NCBI RefSeq assembly: GCF_958295425.1
Contig: NC_081154.1
Coordinates: 17,607,364 to 17,671,363, forward strand
Source: Solea solea
Lineage: Eukaryota; Chordata; Actinopteri; Pleuronectiformes; Soleidae
DNA: 64,000 bases
Direction of reading: 5' to 3'
Positions 1 to 20,464 of the stretch are shown here, one piece after another (positions within the stretch are counted from its first letter, which is position 1; every line of letters begins with the position of its first letter). A program made the position numbers and the translations under genes. The notes below the pieces were generated by a model. It saw only the letters and a list, made by a program, of their open reading frames with translations. It was not told the DNA's origin and did not search any database.

Positions 1-187
1 TCTCATTCAGTTATAATTACATTTCGGAGTCATTCTGGTGATAATAGACGATAGATCACTGTGTGCCTCAAAGGTTCAACACCCTTTAGAAACAAGCAAC
101 TTGTGACTGTGGCAGTTAATATTACCCTCTCCCTTGACTGTTTCCTGCCTGTAACTGCTTCTTCTGTGCTTTCAATGTGCCATTCAG
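1..187 (+). other. Intron of mybpc2 at the window edge
   Basis: No exon or repeat recognised. It ends in a pyrimidine-containing acceptor (CATTCAG) directly before the first visible mybpc2 exon. Confidence 0.6.
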
Positions 188-3100
188 AGAAGGAACTGGA
201 GGTTTTGCAGGACATTGCTGATCTGACAGTGAAGGCGGCAGAGCAGGCCGTGTTCAAGTGTGAAGTGTCTGACGAAAAGGTCACAGGAAAGTGGTTCAAA
301 GATGGAGTGGAGGTCAAGCCAAGTGACCGTCACAAAATGACTCACATTGGAAGGTACCAAGATGTTTGTAAAAGCTCACATACAACATCTATTTATTTTG
401 AGAGGCGCATGTTTTCCCCACATCTCATCATATCGTCGCTGGTGCTTGTTTCAGGTTTCACAAGCTGGTTATTAATGATGTGAAGCCAGACGATGCTGGA
501 GACTACACATTTGTTCCTGATGGATATGCTCTGTCACTTTCTGCCAAACTCAACTTCTTGGGTATGAAAGAGAGAGTAATTACAATTGTGTTATTGCTGA
601 TAGATTAATAACCAGCATGTTGTATAATATTGTCTTTTTTTTTTCCCTCTCAAAACAGAAATCAAGATTGACTATGTGCCTAGACAAGGTCAGTACAGAC
701 TTAAGTAATTTTTTTTGTGTGTGTAGTGCATAGGTTAGTGTATTACTCTATATTAATGTGTCTCTCTATGTGTTCTACATTAACCAGATCCTCCAAAGAT
801 TCACCTGGACACCACAGGAAACATGGTCTCGCAAAACACCATTATTGTGGTGGCAGGCAACAAGCTGCGTCTGGATGTGGAGATCACAGGAGAACCGGCA
901 CCCACTGTTGTGTGGTCTAAGGGAGATCAGGTAAGGATGTGACATGATTAGAATTTAATTAATCCCCTTAATCCCCGGGGAGCATTGGGGGTTGGGTACC
1001 TTGCTCAGGGGTACCCCAGCCCTTTTTGGCCGGGCGGAGATTTGAACCGGCGACCCTCTGGTTACAAGCCTAGTTCCCTTTCCACTTGGCCACGGGCTGC
1101 TAGCATCTGATCTATTGTTCAGTAGAACAGATGATGATATTACATAACATTACATTACATGTCATTTAGCAGACACTTTTATCCAAAGCAACTTACAAGG
1201 GAAATGAGTACTATCAGCCAGGGGTTGAACTTGATGATCCATGATGTCTTTTGCACACAGGGTACCGGTCTTAACCACTGAGCCACTCCACCCCTTTTGT
1301 TCTTTTGTTTGTGAGCAAGCCTTAGGAAGCTGCCTGCTGATTGGGTGGAGTTTTGGAGTGACAGCTCAATGGAACGGAAGTCGTCACAGGCTTGCAGTTG
1401 CTGTCCGTCTGGAACTTGTTCCCCAAGTTTTCCCCGTCAACATCTGACAAATCTATCTAACGTTTGTCAGATTATAAAATGTCGACAGGGAACGACTTCC
1501 ATACGGACAGTGACTCCAAGCCTGTGACGACTTTCGGTCGTCAGGGGCTTGGAGTCGCTGTCCTTGACCCTTACCACTCCAAAACTCCAGCCAATCAGCA
1601 GGCAGCTTCATAAGGCCCACCCACAAACAACAAACCACAGCACAAAGAACAAATCTCGGAGTACAAAGAACAAGTGTATTTTCAAAGAATGAAAAACAAT
1701 ACTTTTATTTTATTTTTTTGGTTCTTAAAAAGTACAATTTTAATGCTGGTTCTGTCAACAGCACTGTAGTCTCTCTCAAATAGCATGAGGGTAAAAATTC
1801 ATATTTGGTGACAGCTTTGTAAGAAAATGTTCTGTTTGATAGCAAATCACAGAGAGTGAAGGCCGTATACGGGTGGAGACCACGAAAGAGATCAGCTCCT
1901 TTATCATTGAGGGGGCAGAGAGGGACGATGAGGGCAACTACACCATCATTGTCACCAACCCTGTGGGAGAGGACAAGGCTGTCCTGTTTGTGAAGATTGT
2001 AGGCAAGTGAAGGTTTTACTGTACAATATCTGCAGGGCTACAATAAACTTCAGAGTAGCTACTGCACTGGGATGAGGATTGCACTTTCATGACATGGATT
2101 GAAAGTAATTGTGATGTTGTTTTAGACGTGCCTGATCCCCCTGAGAATATCAAATGCCAAACAGTGGGTGAAGACTGTGCTACCATTGTCTGGGACGTGC
2201 CCAAATTTGATGGGGGTGCACCAATCAAAGGTAGACTGGATTTTTTTTTTTTTTTACTTCACTCTTAAATCTGAGAATTATTATTCTGGCCGTCTTTACA
2301 CATTGTTCCTGTGTTTTCACACCACCAGGTTACCTCATGGAGAGGAAGAAGAAAGGCTCTTCCAGATGGACAAAGCTCAACTTTGATGTGTACGAGTCCA
2401 CTACATATGAGGCTAAGAGGATGATTGAAGGCATTTTCTATGAGATGAGGGTGTTCGCTGTCAACAGCATTGGTTTGTCTCAGCCAAGCCTCAACTCCAA
2501 ACCCTTCATGCCCATTGGTAAATGCCACAAAGCCATATTTCCCCCATTCTTTCTATGCTTCTCCCTTTAGCTTCCTATGTGTATCTACCATCTATAGTCC
2601 GCCAAATTACTGATACACTCTCTGTCTTTTACACTCAGCCCCAACTAGTGAGCCAATGCGCTTGACAGTGCATGATGTGACGGACACCACATGCAGCCTG
2701 AAGTGGCTCGCCCCAGAGAAGGTTGGAGCTGGAGGCCTGGATGGTTACATCATTGAATACTGCAAGGATGGAGGTGACAAGACCACACATTATGATTGCA
2801 ATATAATATTTAATCAACATAATTTGATTCAATTCAGTAACGGCTGGTGAGATTAACCTTGGGGGACGGGCGCTCCATGTAAAAGTCATTATAGAGTTGT
2901 GCTGTAACCCTGTATAAACAGTGTTAAATTACACTTCCTTAAATTAAAATATTCAGAACATTTTTTGAAAAAGTATAAATCAATACATGAGCAAATCATA
3001 ATTTAACATTTCTGACTATTTGACTGCCATTTCTGTAAGTTACAGACTGTAACACCTAATATTTGCTAATAACATTGAATAGAAACCAGACACTTTCAAT

Positions 3101-6100
3101 TGATATGTTTATTGAATTATATTTTCAGTTTATGGATGTTGTTTAATAAATCTTAAGTCAAAGCTGACTTAAAACATCACTGAAGCACAGAAAAGCAACA
3201 CCCCACGGGCTATTCTCTCTTGTCTTGAGTGAACACTATAACTATGGGAGTCTATGGGGAAAGATTGCTGCACCCCTGAAGAGAAGTACATTTTAAATGT
3301 AATTTTTTTTTTCAGATCATACATTTACATACCTATTCACCAGTACAGATTGCTCTAAGACACCAAGGAAAGCTCAGTTTCCTCTAAAATGTAACTGTGG
3401 ATAGCGTGGGTGATTGTATGACAACGCTCGACATGGTATTTTGCACGTACACAAACAGTGTAGCAAGCAGTGGCGATTGCTGGTCTTTGAAGCAGTGGAG
3501 GCTCATTTCAGGCCCAGTTATTTATACATAAACTCTACAAACGGACAACTGATAATTAAAAGTAAAACTGAAACTGAAATGCCATAATAAAGCATTCAAA
3601 AGAAAAGAAAGGGCCTAAAGAAATCAACTGGTGAGTTCTTAAGGCCTGAACATGGACCTTCATAATGGGCCTATTGTTATTATTGTTTTTTATTTTATTG
3701 TAGTGGCTTAAGTGACATATGGCGTGTTTCCACTAGCTTAACTCGTGACGTCAGAACCAGGGCTCAGTGCCTCAATACAAAGAAAAAAGTGTTTTAAGAA
3801 CCTAACATGGTTTCATTGTATAAAACGCAATGTTAGCAGTTTTTAGCAGTTAGCAGCAAACTTTAAGATAGGCAATGACAACAAAAGTAGAGCTAAAGTA
3901 ATTTGATTAAACATCTAAAGAACCAAAATGTGATGTTCGGTTACAGACTGCCGTTTACTGATTAGTCGTCACAGGAAGAGGTACAAGAATCAGAAACTCG
4001 AGAGGAAACTAGGATTGTTTATTTGCGATGCAGCTCATGAAATAAAATGCAGAAGAATCGTTCACATGTAGTTGTGAATGTGAAGATTGAGATTTTTTTA
4101 ACAATTTATCGCGCAGCCCTAACATATTTGACGACATTTTAGAGGAAGCTGAGCTTCCCTTGCTGTCTTGCTGTGTATGACTAATTTACTGGAAACAAAT
4201 ACAACAGAGGTGCTTTCCTAACTCCAGGTATATGAGGTTACCATGAGTTTCCAAGTTGGAAATCCAAGTTTTGACTACAAATGGAATGCAGCATAAAAGA
4301 ATAAAATCACATGGAGTAACACATTTGAAATCCCATGTCATGATTTGTTGTTTTTAGACACTGAGTGGAAAGCAGCAAACCAGGAGCCTTGTGAGAGACA
4401 GTGGTATGTGGTGCGTGACCTCCCCGTGGGAGAAAAGGTCAACTTCAGGGTGGTGGCAGTAAACATGGCTGGACGCAGTCCTCCCGCTACCCTGCAGCAG
4501 TCTGTCACCATCCGTGAGATTGTTGGTGAGTCACATGTTATTTTCCTTTTTTGAACATGGGTTATTGTTGGTTCTAAATCATTTTAACTATTGAATGCAG
4601 TAGGCATGATCTCCAGAGCAACAGCTGACTGTTGCGTCTCATCTGGAGGTTGTAACCTGCTTAAATTTCAGGATTGTTAATCTTTCCTCTGAGCTCCTCC
4701 CACCAGACGAGCATCGACAGACACACTGTCCACAAGTAGCAGATGACCCAAAGCAATTTCTCAAAATCTTTAAGTCTCTGCTGATACTGACAGGTGTTTT
4801 ATTGCATTTATTTGTTCTCTCCTAAAGGCCATGTAAGCATTTTAGTTTAGTACAACAGTCACTACGATGTGATTGGCCAGATTATTAGGCTGTAAACAGG
4901 TGCCAGGAAAGGAACAAAAGTGTAGTTCTCGCTCAAATAACTCATTGTTATATAATATTATTTAGTAACAACAGCAATACATTGCCTTTAATGAGATGTC
5001 TATAAATGTTTTAATAAGTTGTCTGTATCTGCTGTAGAACATCCAAAGATCCGCCTTCCTCGTGAACTAAGAACAAAGTACATCAGAAAAGTTGGAGACA
5101 AGATCAACCTGACCATCCCCTTCCAGGTCAGAAAGGCAACACTAACTCACACTAAAAACCTCAGATGGAATAATTAAAATGTGAAATGATGTTCATTGGT
5201 GAGAAATTGAGAGAAAATTGAGAGAAATTATTGAGATTATTATATAAAAAACAGAAAACGGTAAACAAGGTTTTAGTTAATGTGTACCCTTCGATCATTT
5301 TGAAGGAATACCTGCAACATGCTTCTGTCTAATAGGGTAAACCTCGCCCTGTCGCAACCTGGTACAAGGATGGTCAACCTGTTGACCCCAAGATTATCAA
5401 TGTCCGTAACTCAAATGTGGACACCATCCTCTTCATCCGCTCAGCAGAAAGAGAGCACTCTGGAAAATATGAGCTGGTTCTACAGATTGAGAACTTGGAA
5501 GACAGGGCCACCGTTGACATCAGGGTTGTTGGTAAGGTTGTCAGGACTCCACATGACTTATTTCAGTCAGTTTTGGGTTTTTTTTAATTAGGAAATGCAA
5601 AATGCTTGTTTTGCATCTATTAAATGTACTCGGGTGTTTACTTGGAACAGAGAAGCCTGGACCTCCACGGAACGTGAGGGTGACAGATGTCTGGGGCTTT
5701 AATGCAGCACTGGAATGGGACATCCCAACGGACGATGGCAACTGTGAGATTCTCGGATACACCATTCAGAAGGCAGACATGAAGACCCAGGTGAGAGAGG
5801 GAGAAAGGCTGAAGTGTCAAATGTTGATTCCCTCTGAAATGCCTAGTTGGTGCCTGTGACTCAGCAATAACACAAAGAGATGGTCTCTAGCCAGTGTTTG
5901 ACACCGAACACAAGGAATAGGTGAAGTTTCACTTACTGACATATGATCAACACTAAGGCTTAACTGATAACACTACCTGCCATTAAGAACACAATTGTAA
6001 CAGGTTTTTGCCACTAAACAAGAGACTAAAAGGGTCCATATACGTAGGGTGTCTCTCACAATAGGATTATTTGTATGAGCCTCCACTGCCAATGGTAGTG

Positions 6101-9100
6101 GTGCACACAACTTAGATGCTAGGTACATTAGTGAACACACATGCTGTTCCATGAGACCAATTTGAGACCCATGGTATTGTACAAAACAATTAATTTGTGG
6201 ATGTTTAGCAATACTAAAACATTATTTGCTTTGCATTTCTCAAAGACAGATTTACAAATATGGTGGGGATGTGTGTGTGTGTGTGAGTGATGTTTATTGA
6301 AAATACAAAGACTCTTTCAATTACTGAACTTCTTCCCTGTCTGAGGTTCTTCTATTGAAGACCCAGTTGGATAGCCACAGGTTTGAAATGTGCTTCCCTG
6401 ATGTGTATAATTTCACAAGTTGGTTACTGTGACAAAGATACCAATGCAATGTCCGTCTGCAATGGACCAATAACAAGGTACGAGCCCTTAATTTTTAAAT
6501 GCCTAAAGGACACAGGAAACACTGTTTGGCGTTTTTGTGTGGCCACTTATTATTAGGAAGCATTAACACATAGAATTTACAACAGTTATGTTATACAAAA
6601 CATTTGATGAAAAATAACAAACTAAAATAACAAAGATGGCCAAAAAACAAAATCCTCTGTCCCAAAGTTATTGCTGGGGCCCTTTTGTCTGTTTGGTCTG
6701 ATCAGTGTCGGTGTATCGGGGTGTATTTGTTCTGTCCTACCACACAATCCGTGGGGAAGGGGAAAATCGCCAAATCTTTCACCAGTTTCGGGGTTCAGTA
6801 TCAGTAGATTCAATGTAGCTCACCGCCCAGCTCACTCTGGGGAAGAATCTCTGGATCTCTGGAAACCTCACACGAAAGGATGTGGCAGGGACCTCCTTTA
6901 ACGATGTCACCAGGACAAAAAACCTGACCTACAAACAGGTCAAATAACATCGCCAATCAATAACACTCCTTTGCATTAACTGGCATAAATCATGTTCAAA
7001 AAGTTTAGTTGTACAGTACAACAACAATCTATCCTCAATTCAAGTATTCATTTGCAGTTGTGAAATTATAAATTATAAAATATATAAGTGCTTTTTTATA
7101 ATTATATTCAAGTATTCAAACAACTGTAGTTGCATTAATAACCATTTCAAGAACTAGTAACAACCAAAATATCAGAAATATTACATAGTACCCCTTTACG
7201 TTGGTAGAAAACTACATTAAATGCAGAGAAATGTCATGGTAACTTAGAGACATCAAGGCTTAAACGTGCTTAATTCTCTCTCCTTGCACCGGTAACAGTG
7301 AGAGAATACACTAAACATTGACCTCTGTAATTACCACAATCATAAAATAAACATCTATCAAATAATCTCACAATAACTATTTTTTTAAACATATGTATTA
7401 AACAACAATTTAAAAAAATAACTTCCTCCTTTGTAAACAACAAATAAAATCATCAGCATTTCAATAAATTGCATATAACACCAATTGACTATGTCAACAC
7501 AGTGGCTAAACTCAAGTCAATAGGCTGTTAGCATAGCAAAACACCGTCTCAGGTGGCTAACACCATTAGCACCTTTCCATGGCTATCTGCGCCAATTAAC
7601 ATAACTATCAGCTGACTTACAATCGACCGAACAGGTTACACATGAATATCAGATGCATTACAAACAACCGAAAATGATAAAGAGTGTTTTCTTTTCACTC
7701 ACCGAGGGCTCAGTACTTCACCTCGCCACATCGGCGAACATACTCCCGTCTCTCACGCTGCTGACAGCACACGTAAACATGACCGCAAACACGACCACAA
7801 ACAGGAAGTGACAGGACGATTTCAAAATAAAATTAATTATTTACGAATTTTCTTTTCCTCAAAATAAAATAAATTATTTAATGATTTCAAAATAAAACGG
7901 ATTGCGTTCAAGATTTTTAAAGACTTTATGACTTTTTTAATGAATTTCAATGAATTAATTATTTTAAAGGAATAGTTTTTTTTAAACAAATGGACGTCAT
8001 TTTAAAGCCTGTGCTACACTATCATGCCAAAATATCATTTTATATATAAAATTATTATTAAGGTTTCCCAGCTTGAGTGGTAAGACTAATTTTGGTATGC
8101 AGGACCATGGACACCAAAGAGAAAAGCATATGCCCAAGAACATGGTACTTCCATATGTGTCTGGAGTATATATATATAAAACTCAGGAGGATTTTCAACA
8201 AACATCACATTCCTGTGTTTTTGAAACCCAGCACCACCCAGACAAAGACTATATTAAAGAGTGGGAACAAGAGTTTCATCGGGACCATGGAGGTTCCCAA
8301 CGGGAATCTGGCCCTACTTTATTTAATGACGTTTTGAACAAAACAAAGTGAACATTTTCACAGTAGGCGGTCTTATTCTGCCTGGTAACATGTGTGTAAG
8401 AGAGAGATAACTAATTTATGCTGTGGTCCAATATTATTTTTTTGAAGTGTTCCCTAATCTGAGACCTACATTTTGGCAACCCTAGCTGACAGTCATGTTG
8501 TCAGTGAGGCCAAACATCTCAAGCTGGTTCTCAGTTCTTAATATGTGTCAGTACCTCTGTCGACTATGGGTTGGACTATACTATGACACTTCAAAAAGCA
8601 TGAACTATCCCTTTTTTTGGTTTTACTCTCATCATTTTACTCTCACTCTTTGTCTCTCTCCAGGAATGGTTCACCATTTATGAGCATAACAAACGGACCC
8701 ACTGCACAGCCTCAGACCTGATCATGGGCAATGAATACATGTTCCGTGTCTACAGTGAAAATATCTGCGGCCTGAGTGAGGAGCCACGCATGAGCAAGAA
8801 CAAGGCTACTATTGCCAAAACAGGTACTAGAGTGTTCAGTTCTGGTTACTCCATGTGATTCTTTTGTGCTGCGTCCCATTTGTAGTCAGAACTTTGAATT
8901 AAATGTAGTATGAAGTGCAAACGTTAAAGTAGAACATTTGTTCTGTGTTTGTTTCACCGTAAATCACAGTTCATTTTTATCATGTGAGGTGTGTAGGTGT
9001 AATAGCAATGGAAACCTAATCTGCTCTGATTTATCAGGTTTCACGACGTTAACCTGCTCTCCCACTTTTCCTCATAGGCCTGGTACACAAACAAAACCCC

Positions 9101-10593
9101 TACAAGGAGAAAGAAATGAGCTGCATGCCCAAGTTTACTCAGCCATTGTTGGACAGATCTGTAGTGGCTGGTTACAGCACTGCCATCAGCTGCTCTGTCA
9201 AAGGCTACCCCAAGGTAAATGTATATGTTAAGTAAGGGTGCAATATTTCAGCAAGACCACAGTTTGGTTTGTATTGTGGTTTTGGGTTGGTGTTTTATTT
9301 GTTTGCACATTAACGAGAAGAAAACATTTGAAATGTTCAGTCGAGTGTACAAAAATAACATGTTCTCTTACAAACATAAAGAGCATAATAAATTCAGCCA
9401 GTAGTTGCATTACAGGTATTGGTTTACGGTTTCTTGCCAAACCAAATACTTCCAGTATGGATACATTTTTTTACAATACACTGTACATTCTGTCTGTAGT
9501 GGCTTCAATTGAACTACTATACTGTATATGAAATAGAAACTCTGCCAATCTCCTTAAATCTTTTGGCTATGAACAGCCCAATACCCTTTGTCTGAATTTG
9601 TGGGAAAGTGAACTTGTTTCCTTCCGTCTGTGTTTTATCTGCTCCGTCGCTGCCCCAGTTGGCACTTATGGAGTCACACAGGGATTTAATAGATCCCTCG
9701 AAAGTTTGATTTTCTCCTCCACTGACACCAACGTAGCATTGTTTGGCTTCCATTTCATTTCCATTGACCCTCACGTTGTGTGCCGCGTCATTCCGATCGC
9801 GACAGAGAATTGGGCAGCTCATATTGTGTTTGTGAACGTGGGAAAAAAAGTCCAGTCCATGCAGAATCTATACACATATTTATTGTACCGAAATATTGCG
9901 GGTCACACCCCTGGAACAGTTAGTTTTTTTTTTATGGTTCGGTTCTGCACCCCTAATGTTTATCCTCTGACTGACTCACAGAGGAAGGAAATCCGAAGTT
10001 TGCTGTTTGAGGGACTCAAAGAATTCACCTCACCTTCAGAAATGAAGAAGCCTCAACTCAAGCAAGTCCAGTTGCCTACAGCTGACTTCTGAAAATTTGT
10101 GCTGACTGCTTCATACAAAAATCTATTGAGTCCCTCGAACAGTAAATTCCTAGGTTCTAGGGAAGCCTCTTGGATCTTCGAAACCTATCTCAAGCCAGTC
10201 CAGTTGCCTACAGCTAACCCCTGAAAATAACTGGGTGAATGAGAACCTTCACAGACAGCCAGTCACAAAGACACAAGAAAGGATAATTATATCTAAAGTA
10301 ACTGGTTTTTTTTTTCATATCTTAGCCTAAGATTGTCTGGATGAAGAACAGAATGATCATTGGTGAAGATCCCAAATACTTGATGCAGAACAACCAAGGA
10401 GTGCTGACCCTCAACATTCGTAAGCCAAGCCCCTTTGATGGAGGCAAATACTCCTGCATGGCTGTCAATGACCTGGGCAAGGATGAAGTGGAGTGTAAGC
10501 TGGACATCCGAGGTAAGAACACAGGCAAAGGTTGGGATGAAATGGCACTAATGATTCTGCCAATAATTGAATTTGATATGTATATACATATAT

Positions 10594-10635
<42 letters not shown>

Positions 10636-10924
10636 TCATATATACACATATATATATATATATATATATGTATATTCATATATACACATATATATATACA
10701 CATATATATGTATATACATATATACACACACATATATATGTATATTCATATATACACATATATACATATATATGTATATATATATATACATATATATGTA
10801 TATATGTGTATACCTTATGCACACTTTATGGTCATGCATTGTTTTACACACATTTTCCCAACACACTCATCATCTGTCATGTTTTTTTCCCACAGTTTAC
10901 ACAGAACAACAGGACAAGAAGTGA
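188..10924 (+). CDS. mybpc2: Myosin-binding protein C, fast-type-like (3' part, domains C4-C10)
   Basis: Thick-filament protein of the sarcomere A-band that binds myosin and titin. The 5' end lies outside the window. Sixteen exons join in frame: 188-353, 455-561, 659-688, 788-930, 1843-2002, 2126-2230, 2329-2517, 2639-2773, 4358-4525, 5038-5126, 5336-5531, 5651-5790, 8664-8823, 9078-9214, 10326-10512, 10896-10924. They encode about 712 residues: Ig C4 ([14 protein letters not shown]), a 30-nt linker exon ([10 protein letters not shown]), Ig C5, FnIII C6 and C7, Ig C8, FnIII C9 and Ig C10, then a short tail VYTEQQDKK and TGA. The C10 core ([24 protein letters not shown]) is typical of the family and is the myosin rod-binding end. 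One intron starts with GC instead of GT. Residues resemble both slow and fast paralogues; linkage to acp4 and lrrc4b favours mybpc2. Family is certain, paralogue less so. Confidence 0.9.
961..1101 (-). repeat. tRNA-derived SINE in a mybpc2 intron
   Basis: Read on the minus strand this stretch starts with a tRNA-like head: an A-box-like TGGCCAAGTGG (1082-1092) and a B-box-like GGTTCAAATC (1039-1048), followed by a body with GGGTACC and CCCC-rich text common in fish SINEs. The spacing of the two boxes fits an internal RNA polymerase III promoter. It lies in the 931-1842 intron, antisense to the gene. Not a functional tRNA gene. Confidence 0.65.
1140..1295 (+). repeat. Dispersed teleost repeat (CATTTAGCAGAC type)
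   Basis: Begins with TTACATTACATGTCATTTAG and continues with a segment ending in the tRNA-like phrase CTTAACCACTGAGCCAC. The same opening motif recurs at 49597-49660. This family is widespread in fish genomes; I do not assign a class. Confidence 0.6.
1296..1653. mobile_element. Foldback MITE in a mybpc2 intron
   Basis: The two ends are long inverted copies of each other: GAAGCTGCCTGCTGATTGG near 1328 on the plus strand returns as its reverse complement near 1590, and TTTTGTTCTTTTG at the left end pairs with CACAAAGAACAAA at the right end. Similarity runs inward through the GTCGTCACAGGCTTG blocks, so the arms are roughly 120-150 bp with a short centre. There is no coding capacity. Class is not determined. 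Confidence 0.6.
2774..4357 (+). other. mybpc2 intron with a dispersed repeat
   Basis: Intron between the two exons of FnIII C7. About 3455-4170 belongs to a dispersed family: CATTTCAGGCCCAGTTATTT (3505-3524) has a close match near 46770, and the end GAGGAAGCTGAGCTTCCC recurs near 50105. The rest shows nothing recognisable. Confidence 0.5.
5791..8663 (+). other. Long mybpc2 intron with degraded repeats
   Basis: Splits FnIII C9. No exon is needed for the reading frame. It holds AT-rich sequence, a region at about 7440-7830 with repeat-like text, and a retroelement-like fragment listed separately. Confidence 0.5.
8090..8345 (+). pseudogene. Retroelement fragment, possibly Penelope-like
   Basis: Two overlapping frames give pieces of one domain: MVLPYVSGV in one frame and [17 protein letters not shown] in the next. 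This pattern, a conserved PYV.G start followed by a basic helix and FKP, resembles the linker before the GIY-YIG endonuclease of Penelope-like or related retroelements. The frame change and absence of the flanking domains show a dead fragment. The assignment rests on remembered family appearance and is tentative. Confidence 0.4.
9234..9958. mobile_element. Possible old hAT-like MITE in a mybpc2 intron
   Basis: The ends are inverted: TAAGGGTGCA at the left and TGCACCCCTA at the right, with a second inverted pair around AATATTGC inside. Flanking octamers ATGTTAAG and ATGTTTAT agree at six of eight positions, which could be a decayed target duplication. The 164-codon open frame inside shows no family resemblance. 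Confidence 0.35.
10576..10813. repeat. AT-rich microsatellite (TATATACACATATA arrays)
   Basis: About 240 bp of TA repeats interrupted at regular points by ACAC and ATGTATATTCATATA blocks, in the last intron of mybpc2. The text is strongly self-complementary. Apparent open frames here are low-complexity artefacts. Confidence 0.9.
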
Positions 10925-11015
10925 GAAGCCGAACAGCAAAGAATGTGAAATGAACCAAACAGTGGAATAACAGTGAATGTCACTATGTAGAGTTCACACT
11001 GTCAATAGTGAATCT

Positions 11016-11021
11016 AATAAA
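11016..11021 (+). terminator. mybpc2: Poly(A) signal of mybpc2
   Basis: AATAAA 92 bases after the mybpc2 stop codon, the first such hexamer downstream. Confidence 0.75.
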
Positions 11022-11065
11022 ATGTAGCAATGCCTGACATTAACAATTCTTGGTTTCTAAGACAT

Positions 11066-11071
11066 TTTATT
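11066..11071 (-). terminator. acp4: Poly(A) signal of acp4
   Basis: AATAAA on the minus strand, about 120 bases after the acp4 stop codon at 11191. Predicted cleavage falls near 11040-11055, so the two convergent 3' ends almost meet. Confidence 0.7.
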
Positions 11072-11190
11072 TCTACATTTAATCATTTTGATTACCATTG
11101 ATGAACATGTAACACACACACACACACACATACACAAAAGCAAGCTGCTTCTAAAGCGGAGCAGGAACTGTATTTTTTGGCACATTGAAT

Positions 11191-19870
<8,680 letters not shown>

Positions 19871-20430
19871 CTCTTTAAGCTGTTGTTCCTCTGGTGAAGA
19901 GAAGGAAGCCATGTCAAGAATGATAAACATGATATGATGTCAACTTTACAGCAGTGTTTCCCACTCTATTAACAGAGAGAACTATTGCTACCCAGTTTAC
20001 AACATAAACCGTTTACTGGAGCAATTTACTGTACAGGATATTTCTCGCTCTTTACTCCTGTTTCTGTAACACCTTTTCGAGAGATGTGTGTTTGATAAAT
20101 GAATCGCAGCTTTCATTTATTTATGCGTTATTTAATCAAGTCAATGGCGAGAAAAACGTCCAGTGACCCATATGTGGGTCATATATTATTTTAAATGATA
20201 TTTTAAAATAATAAAAATGTCTGTTGATGTTGAAAAAGTTTTTTTGTCTTTCAGAGGAAAAATAAAATGTTTCATCCATTATTTCAATGCACTTTCCATA
20301 GTACGGTCAGTGTCGTGTCTCATAAATATAAATAAACATGTGTACTTACCCCGGGATACTTGTTCTTATTTAATGTTTTAGCAGACTGCTGTGCATCCCA
20401 AATCTCCACTCATAGCCACACTCATGTTAA
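19871..20430 (-). promoter_or_regulatory. acp4: 5' UTR of acp4: non-coding first exon and intron
   Basis: On the minus strand CCCGGG is followed by the strong donor GTAAGTAC (exon end 20350), and CTTCCTTCTCTTCACCAG is a strong acceptor just before the coding exon (exon start 19890). Splicing places the first ATG of that exon at 19870, which heads the signal peptide; ATGs further upstream in the same frame would be intronic. The exon from about 20430 to 20350 contains a short upstream frame (ATG at 20425, 15 codons) if transcription starts ahead of it. Confidence 0.55.
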
Positions 20431-20457
20431 GTTAATGCTCCAGTGAAGAGGCTGAGC

Positions 20458-20464
20458 TTTTATA
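20458..20464 (-). promoter_or_regulatory. acp4: TATA box of acp4
   Basis: Minus-strand CTATAAAAGC, about 30 bases upstream of the expected start near 20430 and about 110 bases before the donor of the non-coding exon. The spacing fits a focused TATA promoter. Confidence 0.5.

Noticed and set aside
1039..1092. tRNA gene
   Set aside because: A- and B-box-like motifs are present, but the body is a SINE and no tRNA fold is completed.
9598..10092. 164-codon open frame between two mybpc2 exons
   Set aside because: The flanking exons join in frame without it, no domain is visible and it overlaps a probable MITE.
10341..10970. 209-codon frame reading through the C10 exon into the TA repeat
   Set aside because: It is the true exon plus translated intron microsatellite; a clear donor at 10512 and acceptor at 10895 remove the repeat.
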